Below are positions 44,779 through 56,135 of a stretch of 64,000 bases of DNA, one piece after another (the first letter of the stretch is position 1; each line of letters starts with the position of its first letter). This DNA comes from Hyposmocoma kahamanoa (lineage: Eukaryota > Arthropoda > Insecta > Lepidoptera > Cosmopterigidae), in NCBI RefSeq assembly GCF_003589595.1, contig NW_020654810.1, positions 10,269,473-10,333,472 of the forward strand, in the 5' to 3' direction. The notes beneath the pieces were generated by a model that did no database searches, had not been told where the DNA came from, and saw nothing but the letters and a program-made list of their open reading frames with translations. Position numbers and translations under genes: made by a program.

Positions 44779-45569
44779 CAATACAATGTGAGGACATTCG
44801 GCCAAATATTTTTTTAAACAATATCAAGAAAAGCATGTTTTGTTAAACATTTTAGATTGAATACAGTTAGACTTTTATAATTCGCGATGATTACCAATTA
44901 GCATATCGCTTCTCAAGAACAGTGGCATTAAAATAGTTCATATTAATCTCATCACATATTCAGAATATGCTAAACACACCGAACTTTTTATTAGTTAAAA
45001 TAAACAATTAACAACACGGACCATGTATGAGTCGTCGGCTTTGAACGCTAGGTACATTTCAGTTGTTTCTTCAAATTCATTAGGATGATAGTTTTATCAT
45101 CCTGATGAATTTATTGATTTTGTTTTGAGATAGGCTACTATTCTGGAAAGCCATCGATATTTACTAATAATATAATAGGAAGTCATAAGGATTGGGCTAT
45201 TATCATGGATTCATTACAACGATATCATTATCAGGTATGGTAACAATATAGGTAAGTTAGAATATTATTTCATTATCATCGTCGTATTGCCAATCGGCTT
45301 CGCGTACACCTCAAGTTGACTCAATACCTCAAATCTGGAGGTATAGAGATGGGTTGGTAAAATGGACTCTCTGCAAAACGTGATATCATCAACGTAAGTG
45401 AAGTTTTTGCTTTTTAAGCCAATGCATTTCCGAAACCGGAAATAGCAATCGCAATTAAACTTCATTAATAAGCTCGGAGAATCACTGAGAAAATTCTTTA
45501 TTTCCTCCACAAATTCTTTAATTAGTAGTAGTCTCCTATAAATGTATTATGTACTGTCAATAGCACATC
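44779..45569. other. Unannotated stretch with hairpin at 45073-45112
   Basis: The hairpin has 18-bp arms with one mismatch and a 4-nt loop (AGGATGATA/TATCATCCT core). No other feature. Confidence 0.5.
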
Positions 45570-45634
45570 AAGCTTATACACTTTTGTTCGCATATCGCCG
45601 TGCAGCGGAACAAGATCCGTCAATGTGTAACTTG
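45570..45634 (+). repeat. Repeat K, copy 1
   Basis: 'aagcttatacacttttgttc', 'gcatatcgccgtgcagcgga' and 'acaagatccgtcaatgtgta' recur with few changes at 48616-48684 in the same orientation. Confidence 0.65.
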
Positions 45635-46870
45635 TTGTGATGTCCTCTGCACATCAGGTCTTTAAGTTGTTAAGTATTCATTACGTTAGGATGTTTTGCT
45701 AGTATTTTACCTTTTTATATTTCAAATTACTCGAAAACATTTCCTCGTATAAGTGTGTCATCGTGTTATGTAAACTATAAACTGTCGATAAGAAAGAAAC
45801 ATCTCGTAATTGGAATATTTTCTCTTCGCGATAATTTGTTTATCATGTAGAGCGTAAACAATAAACATTCCCACGGCAAGTGTAGATCTTCCGTTACACG
45901 TTTGATTCGATAGAGTACATACTAGCCTCAAGTATAGAACTTTGTTTATGCAATATCAGAAAAAGATATATGTTTAAGTAACAAATATTGAAATTTTAAT
46001 TAATTCGATATTATGTATTATATTCTATGGTAATTTTCAATACAAAATCGCTTTAAATATGTACAGAATCATTTTGCCGTCTAACATGTTTCGAGTCCAA
46101 GATCTTTGTACGAACATTATATTTTGTAGCCCAGTATTAAGCCAATCCACGTTATAACCTCTTGTATAAAAATCAAGACATTGTGTTTTGCTTCGTACAA
46201 AGTAGCCTAAAGATACAGTGCTTGCAGTGTTTGGTTGGTCGTTAAAATTGTTTAAAATGCTAATTTGGAATTCGAAATCTCTTACTTTCAATTACCATAT
46301 TCCTAAAACTTCACTTGGGATTACCGTACTCTAATACTAAGAAGAAAGTGAATGTCAGAATTTCTGACATTAACAAGTATTCAGTCTGCTCCAATGTTAA
46401 ACAACGTTCTGAACAATAAGCAATCGCCGTGGGAGCGTCCGCACACCGATAGCGTAGTAATTTATAATCAGCAATTTTCCCGGATGAGCGCATACATTAC
46501 GTTTCATTTACTTGCTTATTCTACATACCTATATGGTATGAAGCCAATTCAAAATCAAACTGTAATTTACTATTTCAAGTGAAAAAAACTAAATTACACA
46601 CATGATTAAAGTATATATTCACTATCGAAATAAAATATTTTAAAATATTTTTAAAGTAAATGGTTTCCCGTCTTGTTTATTAATTATCCAAAAAAAACCA
46701 ACACTGGTTAAATTTTTATCAAATTATGAACCGGACACATGGCGATATCGCAAACTAAACGTTATACAAAAAGATGGAAACAAAAACTTAGTACATAAAC
46801 TGCGGTTACGTATTCAATCTCTTTAAGCTTACATTTCAGCACACGTAACTTAAATCAGTACTGCCGCTGG
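45635..46870. other. A+T-rich stretch, no gene seen
   Basis: No element or coding-like frame; the frames at 46037-46291 (minus) and 46352-46582 (plus) have no motif. Confidence 0.45.
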
Positions 46871-46879
46871 TGACACATT

Positions 46880-46929
46880 ATACATATATTTATATATTGT
46901 ATGTATATATATGTATATATATATATATA

Positions 46930-46970
<41 letters not shown>

Positions 46971-46990
46971 GAACTATATATAATATATAC
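46880..46990. repeat. (TA)n microsatellite
   Basis: Long TATATA runs interrupted by single G or C residues. Confidence 0.95.
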
Positions 46991-47027
46991 TAACAACCTC
47001 GCGTGACTATATTTTTGTAATAATAAA

Positions 47028-47330
47028 TAGTAGCAGTAGAGCTCCTTGTAAATAAGTTCGTCCAGGGAAGTCCTGCCACTTTACCTATTTCTGTCGCCGA
47101 GCAGTAATGTCAGAATTACTGTGTTCCGCTTTAGAAAGGTAAGGGTGCTGGTGAAATTACAGGCACATGGGACTTGTCAACTTATGTCTCAAGGTGACGG
47201 GCGCAGTGGCAGTGCCCCTGAGATCTTTGCGATTTAAAGCTCTGAGTGGCCCGGTAACTGTTATGGATAGGCTTGTAGCTTACCATCAGGCACACGACTT
47301 GTTCGTCCCGTCACTCGATATAATAAAAAA
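47028..47330 (+). mobile_element. SINE-A copy 14 (full length; reference copy)
   Basis: Defines the family: 5' end TAGCAGTAGAGCTCCTTG; CCGCCAAGCAGTAATGTCAG-type block (here tcgccgagcag); GGTAAGGGTGCTGGTGAAAT; GACTTGTCAACTTATGTCTC; GATTTAAAGCTCTGAGTGGC; TAGCTTACCATCAGGC; 3' end GTCACTCGATATAATA followed by an A-rich tail. No A or B box of a tRNA or 5S gene is evident in the first 80 bp, so the transcription signal is unknown. The recurrent predicted peptide MGLVNLCLKVTGAVAVPLRS inside it is non-coding read-through. Confidence 0.93.
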
Positions 47331-48150
47331 AAGAAAAAATATTACTAACATCTCATACACAACAACTTTTGTTCAATGACTTTTTACACAACATAGCTTT
47401 TTAACATTTACCAAAAACTAACTTTTAAGTTTTTGTTGTACTATCTGACACTGTTTAGGTCTGTATTTAAGAGTAAGGTTATGTGTACAAATACGCAAGC
47501 GTCCTCCCCGACGACCACCGCTCCTGCGTTTTGTTTCGGACCGGTATTAACTTTTGTTACCGCACAGAGTTATCTCCGTTTAGAGCGATCTATTTAAATA
47601 TTTTTATTTTTCTACAAATGTAAAATCTGATGAATTATAACCCTGAATACTTATCATTAAGCCGTAGATGGGTGAGAGTTACTTTAAAATCGTGGTGGGT
47701 ACACGACAAACAACGGAAGGCTTATCCAGAACGGGTGACGTAGGACTGGGATAATAATGATGATGTATTGCTACAACGGCAACTCTGCAAATACCGCAAA
47801 ATGAATAAATAGCATAACGTACTCATTCTTAGAAATTTTACTTTAACTTAACATACTCATTCTTATTCTATAGAAACAAAGGTTCATTACATGAACGTTT
47901 GTATCCGTCACGTTTTAAATACTTGCGGACTAGACCGCAGTAATATGACGACTATACTCATTTAAGTACTATTATGCGTAATTATTGTTATACGTATTTG
48001 TATTCTTTTTCCCTCAGCTCAGTCACTACTAAATAATTAATTAACAAACAATAACGTCATTTAAGGATTAGATTAATATAGCGCGTATATATGATCTATT
48101 TCGTTCAAATCGTATTTCGTGTATATATAACGCACGTTGAAAACAATTTT
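47331..48150. other. Unannotated stretch
   Basis: 'cttatccagaacgggtgacg' and 'aggactgggataataatgat' near 47720-47765 resemble the end of a SINE or RTE-type repeat, too short to assign. No gene. Confidence 0.4.
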
Positions 48151-48152
48151 CT

Positions 48153-48435
48153 AGCAGTAGAGCTAGTGAAAGAATTCGTCCAGGGAAGTATTGTCGCCTT
48201 ACCTATTTCTGCCGCCAAGTAGTAATGTCAGCATTACTGTGTTTCAGTTTTGCAGGGTAAGGGTGCTTACAGGCACATGGGTCTTGTCAAGTTATGTCTC
48301 AATGGCGCAGCGGCAGTGCCCCCCAGATCTTTGCAATTTAAAGCTCTAAGTGGCACAGCAACCGTTATGGACAGGAGTGTAGCTTACCATCAGGCGCACG
48401 ACTTGTCGTCCCGTCATATGATATTAAAAAATAAG
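48153..48435 (+). mobile_element. SINE-A copy 15
   Basis: Runs from 'agcagtagagctagtgaaag' to 'tcatatgatattaaaaaata'. It lacks the 'ggtgaaattac' block and part of 'cagggtgacggg'. Confidence 0.9.
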
Positions 48436-48615
48436 TAAAATAAATAAACAATACCGTTACTAAACAAAAATCGCTATTTTTAATTTTTTTTTTTTTTAAT
48501 CTAATTGTTGATTTTTTTGTTCAGTGACGGTTGCTTTAACATGCAATATCTCACATTTTACGTATACGCTAAATGAACCTAACCTAACTTTTTTTTTTGT
48601 TGTTGACAACATATT

Positions 48616-48684
48616 AAGTTATACACTCTTGTTCGAATATCGCCTCGAGTGCAACGGAACAAGATCCATCAATGTGTAGCTTGA
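48616..48684 (+). repeat. Repeat K, copy 2
   Basis: Matches 45570-45634, with a 3-bp difference around 'tcgcctcgagtgcaacgg'. Confidence 0.65.
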
Positions 48685-48751
48685 TGGACTGTTGTCTGTA
48701 CAATTGAACAAGAGAGTAATATAAACATAACGAAGACTTCCCCAATTCTCA

Positions 48752-48824
48752 AGTGGGATGTACAGTCAGTTGATTGTACATTTACATTGTCAGTTACAGT
48801 AGTTGTACAGTTGTACATCCCACT
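48752..48824. repeat. Short inverted repeat
   Basis: Perfect 13-bp arms AGTGGGATGTACA (48752-48764) and TGTACATCCCACT (48812-48824) enclose a 47-nt segment that itself holds several TGTACA/GTTGTACAG pieces. Confidence 0.7.
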
Positions 48825-50325
48825 AAAATTTGTGCAATAAACAGTAGCACCAACACTTAAATTAATATCGTCGTGAATAAATTAGAGTACAAACCATTAT
48901 CTTACTCTCCGAGCCGGTGAGGTTGTTAATTAAAAAAAATCCTATTTCTGGAAGAGCAAAGTCCAAAGTTTTAATTTGTATATAAATAATCGTCTGTATG
49001 TAATTATGTCAAGAATTACGTGATGCGACCCAGACGGTTCACTAGACAGGGCGCGACCCCTTATCTTCGTACGGAGAGCGCCGTGCGCCGGCGCAGTCTA
49101 TCGACCCTGACATAAATTTATCAATGGATTGCCGAATGTCATTTAAAGAACCAGAGTTAACACATGTGAAAATCATATATCAGTAAATACAACCATAATG
49201 TCTCTTATATAAAATAATCCTCTTTGGAATCTGCAAAAGATGCTAAAAACCAGGTATATTTACAATCATCATATCGATACATATCATAACTTCGAACATA
49301 GATGTATAAAAAAAATATTTAAATGCTTGAGTGTGAGTATAAAAATGACGGCTGATAGGGGAGAGTGGAAAAAAAATACAAGTTGTGCCGACCCCACTTA
49401 GCGTGGAATAAGGATAGGAAGAAGAGAAGAATACGTGGTGGATATAATTATTATGTGCTTATAAGACACGAAAAAAACATGCGTAGAAGAGGATAATATT
49501 TGCGTTTCGTATTCACGAAGTAAACAGGAAAGCAATTCCATAAAACGCGACGTAGAAAACCGCCCTAGTAGTAGTTAAGCAAATATACAGGTATTATTGC
49601 TTTGTAAAGCTTGTTATCTAACTACAAGCGTGTTTTCCGATATACGCCCCCTGTCTATTCATCAAATACGTTACTCGTCGTGATTGTAATTAGCAAACAC
49701 GAGAATTAGAAATTTGTAAACAATGACTGAACTGGGGATTGCGAACTGTTATTTTAATTAAATATTCCCGCACAACCGAATTTAACCTTTGACGCAACAA
49801 GGTCTTTATAACAACTGCTTATTCGAGTAGGTAGTGAGGTACAATTTTTTTGTACTACAGTTAAATTGCAGTTACACCTACCTGGAACTATAGCATTTTT
49901 GCAGCCTAATTTATTAATTCATATAAATAAATAGTTATGAGTAATTTTCAGGTTAGTTTTTTCTACCTAATTTCGGTGGCAATTTTTATTATTTTAGTGT
50001 GGGAGTGTATTAACGTGAAATTTTAAATAATATTTCAGGATACCATAATGGAATATTAAATAATACTTCTTAATAATATTCTAAAATATTTACAATAAAA
50101 ATTGTCACAGAAACTAAGTAGAACTAAAACTAAAACTAACCAGAAAAATACTCATTTATACTGAAAAGTTGGTACAAACAAGGAGTATGTAATTTAGGGC
50201 CATATATTTTTATAATATAATAAAAGCAATTAGATGTTTATGTAAATATATGCCCTCGTAAGTATTGGTTCTTTCTTATCTACATAATTCTCGATCATTT
50301 GGAGCTCCTAGATTTGGATCAACTT
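48825..50325. other. Unannotated stretch
   Basis: A G+C-rich patch at 49025-49110 (cagggcgcgaccccttatct) lacks a usable frame. 'gtgccgaccccacttagcgt' followed by 'ggaataaggatagg' at 49385-49420 resembles a SINE end. No gene. Confidence 0.4.
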
Positions 50326-50329
50326 TTTT

Positions 50330-50496
50330 TTGGACGAACAACTGCAGTACCTGTCAGAACTATAAATCGCAAGGTTCTGAGGGGCACTGCCACTGCGCCC
50401 GACACCCTGAGACATTAGTTGACAAGTCCCATGTGCTTGTTATTTCAAAACCGGAACATTGACATTACTGCTTGGCGGCAGAAAAAGGTAAGATGA
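50330..50496 (-). mobile_element. SINE-A copy 16 (deleted)
   Basis: Retains 'ggcactgccactgcgcccga', 'gacattagttgacaagtccc' and 'ttactgcttggcggcagaaa'. The 3' end and the 'caccagcacccttaccc' block are missing. Confidence 0.83.
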
Positions 50497-51835
50497 TTAT
50501 GCTAGCTAACTAATCGAATGCAGCCAAGGATTTCTCTCTTATAGTGAACAATAATCAGCGTTGTGCTTCAATATATGCACAGTATATACAAAGTCCAATA
50601 TACGCACAGCTAAAACGTAAAACTTTGGGCCATTTTCTGTATTTCTCCGCCAATGCCTTGTTATCTTTAATAAGTCAGAATAAATAAACATCTTCTAGGC
50701 AAGCATGTATCTATTTTCGAACGGAGCGTTGGACAGACGTACTACAGATATCTTAAATAAAAAATAAAAAAAATTGGTAATTGAGATTATAAGTGTAACA
50801 AAATGAATTTAGAAAAAGATGACTATTTAAGACCTAACGTTTTTTTAATATACCTAATTAAAATTAAAGCTTATGGATAAAACATACAAGTACAATTTCT
50901 TGTATCCGTTGTTAAAGTAATTTTAACTTATTTATTTTATTTTACGAACGTCTCGTTAATTTCGTAGATAACGCAGTAAGTGACAAAGGAAGTTGATTTG
51001 CATTATGTATCATTCAGGCATATCTTTATTACGTCAGAATCGTCATGCTTTTTATAAATAATCAGAGCTTGTATGGGACAATTGTTGCGGAGGGAATATT
51101 CATTTACACCCATAGGTTTACGTTGAGTACTAGCTTTTATAGACGCTTAGTTACTAATTCAAATATTTGTACATTTTGATCAAGCATTATTATTAATTTG
51201 TGTGGAAAAAGCTAGCTTTTGCGATTTGATAGAGTTCCCCATAGTAAAAGCAGTTTAGTTTAATTTCATGCACTGAAGTTGTCTATAACACGGTCCGTGC
51301 TTATTTCACTACATGCTGTATCAAATCTTTTTATACACATAGGTATATTGCCGGCTAATAAGACCGACTGTAGTTTTAAAATCTTCCTAGCTCAAACGTG
51401 TTACAAAAATATGTTTCGACAATCGTATAGCATGTTTAAGTTTATTTAGTTGTCGATACCATAAAATATGGATTGCCGTCATCGCCACTTGCCTAATTCG
51501 CTAGAAGTCGAATCCGGTAAAGGAATGTTTGGAATAGAAGACACGGATGCTGCGTCATCTGACCACGATTTCATTCACACCTAATGACTACACGGAATAA
51601 AATTACTCAATTGTGATCAATTGGTCACTTAAGGTGACAAAATAAACTATTAATATTTCGGTATTAATTTTAATAAACAATTTATTTTCTTCATGCCATA
51701 TCACAGTGGCGCCACACTTGTTTACGAACCCTATAATGAAATGATAATAATTTCCAATGCGATATACTTAAAGCACTACCTACACCTACAAGAGAATATA
51801 TCTTATCTAATCGATACACATTTGATTTTTATGAG
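50497..51835. other. A+T-rich stretch, no gene seen
   Basis: About 1.3 kb with no recognised element. Confidence 0.45.
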
Positions 51836-51837
51836 TG

Positions 51838-51900
51838 GACCGATGGCGCAGTAGCTCTTTTGGTTCACAGCTTTCGAATTCCAGCTCTGCCACATGCCTC
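51838..51900 (+). mobile_element. Possible tRNA-like SINE head
   Basis: 'gatggcgcagtagctctttt' and 'ggttcacagctttcgaattc' resemble a tRNA A arm and B arm; the B box is imperfect and no known body follows. Confidence 0.3.
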
Positions 51901-52755
51901 AGAATTTTTATGGCAATGATCAAATGGACTGTGCCATATTCTCGTTAATAAGAGTAGGACTCTGCATCCACCACACGCAAAATAGGTGCCTCGACGTCGA
52001 GTTGCAGACATCAGCCCCTTACACCGTACCATACCCTAACTCATGGAATAACGCTACAGTAAACCCTATACCTAAAAGATCTAATTCTGAGGGGTTTTCT
52101 GACTTAAATAATAAACATAAGCATACTATCAACACGGTAAAATAGTGGCAATAGGTATCAATCAGTAAAGTACTCGATTCCTCAAAGCGCAGTGGATCTT
52201 GCCACTCAAACAGTCAGACATTAGGCTCGTCGTGGTCTCGACTGCATAAAATTGAATGCGACTTCACGCGTTAACTGCAAACATGTTGTCTAGCTGTTAA
52301 CAACCAGGCGTAATCACAGCAGTAGGTACTTGACTTGACGGCGGTTGACACTGGCAAAAGGGTTATTGTCACATTGTTGGATTTGACTCACGCGTTTGAG
52401 TATTGTATATAAATGTCAAGGAGATGTGGTTTGTCTTCCGATGCTTGCTATTCGTTCTTGTTTGTAAATCATTTTTTGTCCGCAGTCAAGTTGTGCAAAA
52501 TGTTGAGTAAAATTTGTTACCATTTAAACACTTTTCACGAATTACGCAGCGGATTACCTCTACTGTTACTGTAACCAATTATTATGTCTATTTAAACGCA
52601 CAGGATGCGCATCTTTACGCGCATACACTGGCAGCAGCGGCGGAGGTGTCCATTGCGTCTAATGTTCTGACCAATGACCTGAACTCTATCGCAAAATGAT
52701 CGGCGGGACTTGAACTGCTGCTGAATCCAAATAAAAATGTTATAATTGTTTGTTG
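51901..52755. other. Unannotated stretch with a TATA-like site and short frame
   Basis: TATATAAAT at 52408 precedes a 52-codon ATG frame (from 52415: MSRRCGLSSDACYSFLFVNH). The ATG overlaps the TATA-like site, so this is not a credible gene. A second frame (52514-52699) has no motif. Confidence 0.35.
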
Positions 52756-52761
52756 GTATCA

Positions 52762-52900
52762 TATCCACTTGCACTAAACTTAAGTACGTCTTGAACCAAT
52801 GCTTAAATTGATAAGACACTCTTAAAACAGTGCATTAAGAGTGTCTTTTGCATTGCAAGCATTGCTTTAAAGCATAGTTAAGTTTAGTGCAAGTGGACAT
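52762..52900. mobile_element. Fold-back element J
   Basis: The outer arms (52762-52783 and 52878-52900: ATCCACTTGCACTAAACTTA paired with its inverse) and inner arms AAGACACTCTTAA/TTAAGAGTGTCTT fold into a long stem with an internal bulge. It fits a small MITE. Confidence 0.7.
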
Positions 52901-53590
52901 CAATATTTTAATCCCACCAAAAACATTGGAGACACTTTAACTCCACATTATTTGATTTTTAATTCAGGACTTAATCATGTATAAAACATATTTTAATTAC
53001 CTCGACGTTGTGTTTCCGTCCAGTGGCAACCCTAGTGCACAAATAAATAATGAAGATAAAGTGCGGGTAGTAAGAAAAACTCGCACGGTTAGAAGATGCG
53101 GACACCCGCCTCTTTAGACCCTTCGAGATCATAGACGTTGCGATACAATTAAAATATGTTTTATACATGATTAAATCCCGAATTAAAAAAGAAAGAATGT
53201 GTGAAAATCGTGAAAGTTTAAATTAAAGTACTTTAATTCCGTCCAAAGCTTGAGAAATTTTGAGGAACACATCAGTGCTTTTTCTTTTTCTTTTCGTATC
53301 GCTGGGATACACACTAATGCTTGCCATCGCAGTGAAAGGATTTACCAGTCGGCGTAAAGTACCCGCCGATTGTTGCCCAGGGTGCACCAGGCGTACAGTA
53401 AAGGAATGGTATGTCGTACGAGCACATTAGTGTTAAAATTGGCAAATGTTTTCGGGTTCTCTGAACGTTGTACAAAATTCCGACCCTTTATTAAAAATCC
53501 GACCTTCTGTTAACATAATAATAAATATTAGACAACACCACATACACTATTCTGATCCCAAAGTAAGTCGCTAAAGCATTTGCATTTTTT
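52901..53590. other. Unannotated stretch
   Basis: A G+C-richer patch at 53330-53420 has no open frame with a motif. Confidence 0.4.
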
Positions 53591-53594
53591 TAAT

Positions 53595-53836
53595 ATAATA
53601 TCAAGTGACGGGACAAACAAGTCGTGCGCCTGATGGTAAGCTACACTTCTGTCCATAACATTTGTAATGCCACTCAGAGCTTTACATCCCAAAGATCTGA
53701 GGGGCACTGCCACTGTGCCCGTCATAAGTTGACAAGTCCCATGTGCTTGTAACTTCATCAGCACCCTTACCCTTCAAAACTGGAACACAGTACTGCTCTG
53801 CACGAACTCTTTCACAAGAAGCTCTACCGCTACGAA
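53595..53836 (-). mobile_element. SINE-A copy 17
   Basis: T-rich face at 53587-53594, then 'atatcaagtgacgggacaaa' to the 5' end 'gctctaccgctacga'. The 'taatgctcacattactgctt' and 'ggcggcagaaataggtaagg' blocks are lost. A 142-codon frame starting at 53743 is mostly this SINE read through. Confidence 0.9.
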
Positions 53837-54185
53837 AAGTGTGTTATGGAAATCAGAAACAACGATGGTACCACAAACACCCAGACCCGAGACAATATAG
53901 AAAAGTTAGTTTATGTGCCGCTAACACACGTTGCACTGCAGGATGTACCTATGTAAATGCAAGTAGGACAATGCAAGGAGATAGAAAGATGCAAATTGCA
54001 ATGCAAATTATTGGAGTACTATTAAATAATGTGAATGAAACGACCGTGTCCGACCGAGACAATCATAATACTCATTTATTGCAAAATATATATCGATCAG
54101 CGAGGTGCTGCAGTAAGCGTAAATCGAATACATATGATATCGTGCGGGTTTACTTGTGCATATTAAAATAACAAAATTCAAACCA
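53837..54185. other. Unannotated stretch
   Basis: Covered by the 3' part of the 142-codon plus frame ending at 54171, which shows no domain, signal or coding composition. Confidence 0.4.
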
Positions 54186-54189
54186 TAAA

Positions 54190-54308
54190 AAAATTATGGT
54201 TTCGCCCGTACAGTTTCTTCACTGACCCGGCCGAGGATCAAACCCGGGACCTCAGAGATGGCGAAACCATGAAAACCGGTCTACAGGCCACTCGACCACC
54301 GAGGCCGA
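54190..54308 (-). mobile_element. tRNA-derived SINE (family F)
   Basis: Minus strand: 'tcggcctcggtggtcgagtg' as the A-arm region and GGGTTTGATCC as B box (plus 54235-54245), followed by 'tcggccgggtcagtg'. A single copy occurs here. The body is truncated. Confidence 0.7.
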
Positions 54309-54785
54309 CAAAATAATAATAGTAATTGGTTCTTTCGTGGTAATTGCCAAAGAACGCCACACCACTCAAAAATTCTAAATCAATCTTTTAGGCCACAGGA
54401 GAGAGGTGAGTCTAAAACAGATATCCAAAATAGTAACAATAATTCATAATAATATTAACGTCGTGGATAGTGCAAATGCGCGTATATAGCGTTGGTAAAA
54501 GGGGCGTATCTGCACTGAACCAAATTTTACAGGACAGAGATTTAACGTTATTATTTTGTTATTTCAATGGCTACGACTTTCACTAACAATAGATTCCTGT
54601 AATTCACGTTAATTTGGTTGCCACGACATTTACACGGATTTGCTTTGGACACTAAATTACCGAAATGAAAAAACACAATCCAAATGGAAAGATAGCTAAG
54701 TGAATCAAATGCTGAAGTCGCATCATTATATGAACAAAGTGGAAGCTATGACCACCTAACGACTTTGTCGCTCGTTTAAAAACAC
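54309..54785. other. Unannotated stretch
   Basis: No recognised element or coding frame. Confidence 0.4.
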
Positions 54786-54789
54786 GACA

Positions 54790-55365
54790 ACAGCAAAATC
54801 TAATTGTTTCCATATATGCATCTAAAAATATTCAAGGCTTTTCTGACAAAACATTAGAAATAAGTGTTTTTTTAACGATATTACCGTTGATGTTTTTTTT
54901 TTGTGTAACAGAACACTGGTTGAAAGACTACGAAGCAATTAACAACGTAGAAAATTATGTAATAGTTAGTTCATTCATAAGAAAGAACTTAAGTAAGGGC
55001 GGATCAATGATTATTAAAGAGCGTAAGGATATCACAGATGTCTCTATTGAACGGACTATTGAGATTTCATGTGTGGAATTGGATCAGTTTGTCATCTTAT
55101 GTGTATACGCCACCCTCTGCTAAGTTCAACGAGTTTAATTAATCATGGAAGATAGTTTAAAACAGATTTTACCAACCAAAAAAACTATATTAGTATGTGG
55201 AGATTTCAATGTAAACCTGTTGGAAAACTGTTCTACTTCTGTAAGATTCATTAATTTATTTAAAAGTTTTAACTTGATCAATCTTTTCTTGGAACCAACT
55301 CGCATCACTGCTTCCTCTTCTACATGTGTTGATAAAATTTTTTGCAACACAGACAATATCTAAAT
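54790..55365 (+). pseudogene. L4: LINE endonuclease-domain fragment
   Basis: The frames at 54887-55123 and 55145-55363 give the first two-thirds of a LINE endonuclease: CVTEHWL (catalytic Glu), LSKGGSMIIKERKDITDV, then after a frame break VCGDFNVNLLE (Asp/Asn) and FLEPTRITASSSTCVDKIF. The final Ser-Asp-His and the whole reverse transcriptase are absent; the sequence jumps into a SINE-A fragment at 55388. It differs from L1 and L3. Confidence 0.8.
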
Positions 55366-55387
55366 ATCTAAATCAATATCTCCTCCT

Positions 55388-55498
55388 CTCAAAACTTTGC
55401 GATTTAAAACTCTGAGTGGCACTGCAACTGTTATCTACCAGGCGTGTAGCTTACCATCTAAACGCACGACTTGTGCGTCCCGTCACTTGATATTATAA
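55388..55498 (+). mobile_element. SINE-A copy 18 (3' part)
   Basis: 'actttgcgatttaaaactct' to 'gtcacttgatattataataa', directly abutting repeat C copy 4. Confidence 0.85.
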
Positions 55499-55773
55499 TA
55501 ATCTCAGTACAGAGTACTAAAAAACCGACCTCAGAAGTCATTCATCCCCTAGTTTGCCACCCCTGGTGGTGGAATATTTTCTTCAAATTTAAATGGGACC
55601 ACTACTGAGGTACCCTCTTTCCAACATAAAAAGAATAGTCAAAATCGGTTCACAAATGTCGCCCGAGGTTGCTTTAAATATTAAGTCGAGCCGGAGTTAT
55701 CGCGTAACGTACATATAAAAAAAAAGCACATTCAATAGAATTGAGAACCTCCTCCTTTTTGAAGTCGGCTAAA
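55499..55773 (-). repeat. Dispersed repeat C, copy 4 with a 32-bp insertion
   Basis: Starts 'ctcagtacagagtactaaaa', the same left boundary as copy 6 (62104), and ends 'aacctcctcctttttgaagt'. Between 'cacaaatg' and 'ccggagttat' it carries an extra segment (55659-55690) not found in the other copies. Confidence 0.85.
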
Positions 55774-56130
55774 AAAAATATTTTTACAATCTGAATCTAT
55801 ACAACAAGCTTTTTTTATAAAATTTGTTTGAAATGAAAAATAAAACGCATCCAGAGAGACTGTGTGAAAGGTTCTCTTGATTAAGAAGTAGACAATATCG
55901 TCGGCAGTCGCCCGAGGTTGCTTTAAATATGCTTCATCTAAAATATGCAATGACTTACCTCCGAAAGAGCACAATCATTACCAATCAAACAAGCTCGGAA
56001 TCCCAGGACGCAGGTTTCTTTTAATTTAAGTTTTATGTGTTGTGTTGGTCTCGATTATTTTAAAATTTTAATAAATTATCGTTTTTACTCACGTATTTAA
56101 TATATGATTGATATTTTTAGTGTGTTCTCA
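55774..56130. other. Unannotated stretch
   Basis: Holds the second copy (55908-55930) of a 23-bp sequence also present in the insertion at 55659-55681. Confidence 0.5.
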
Positions 56131-56135
56131 ACCAA

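Noticed and set aside
47167..47379. Recurrent small proteins of the MGLVNLCLKVTGAVAVPL type (also at 15336, 48250, 53528, 12986, 7379, 24054)
   Set aside because: They arise from one frame of SINE-A. The copies carry independent indels and stops, so there is no sign of coding constraint.
52408..52573. TATA box followed by a 52-codon frame
   Set aside because: The ATG overlaps the TATA-like sequence, so transcription starting about 30 bp downstream could not include it.
53743..54171. 142-codon plus-strand frame
   Set aside because: Its first third is SINE-A copy 17 read through, and the remainder has no motif or codon bias.
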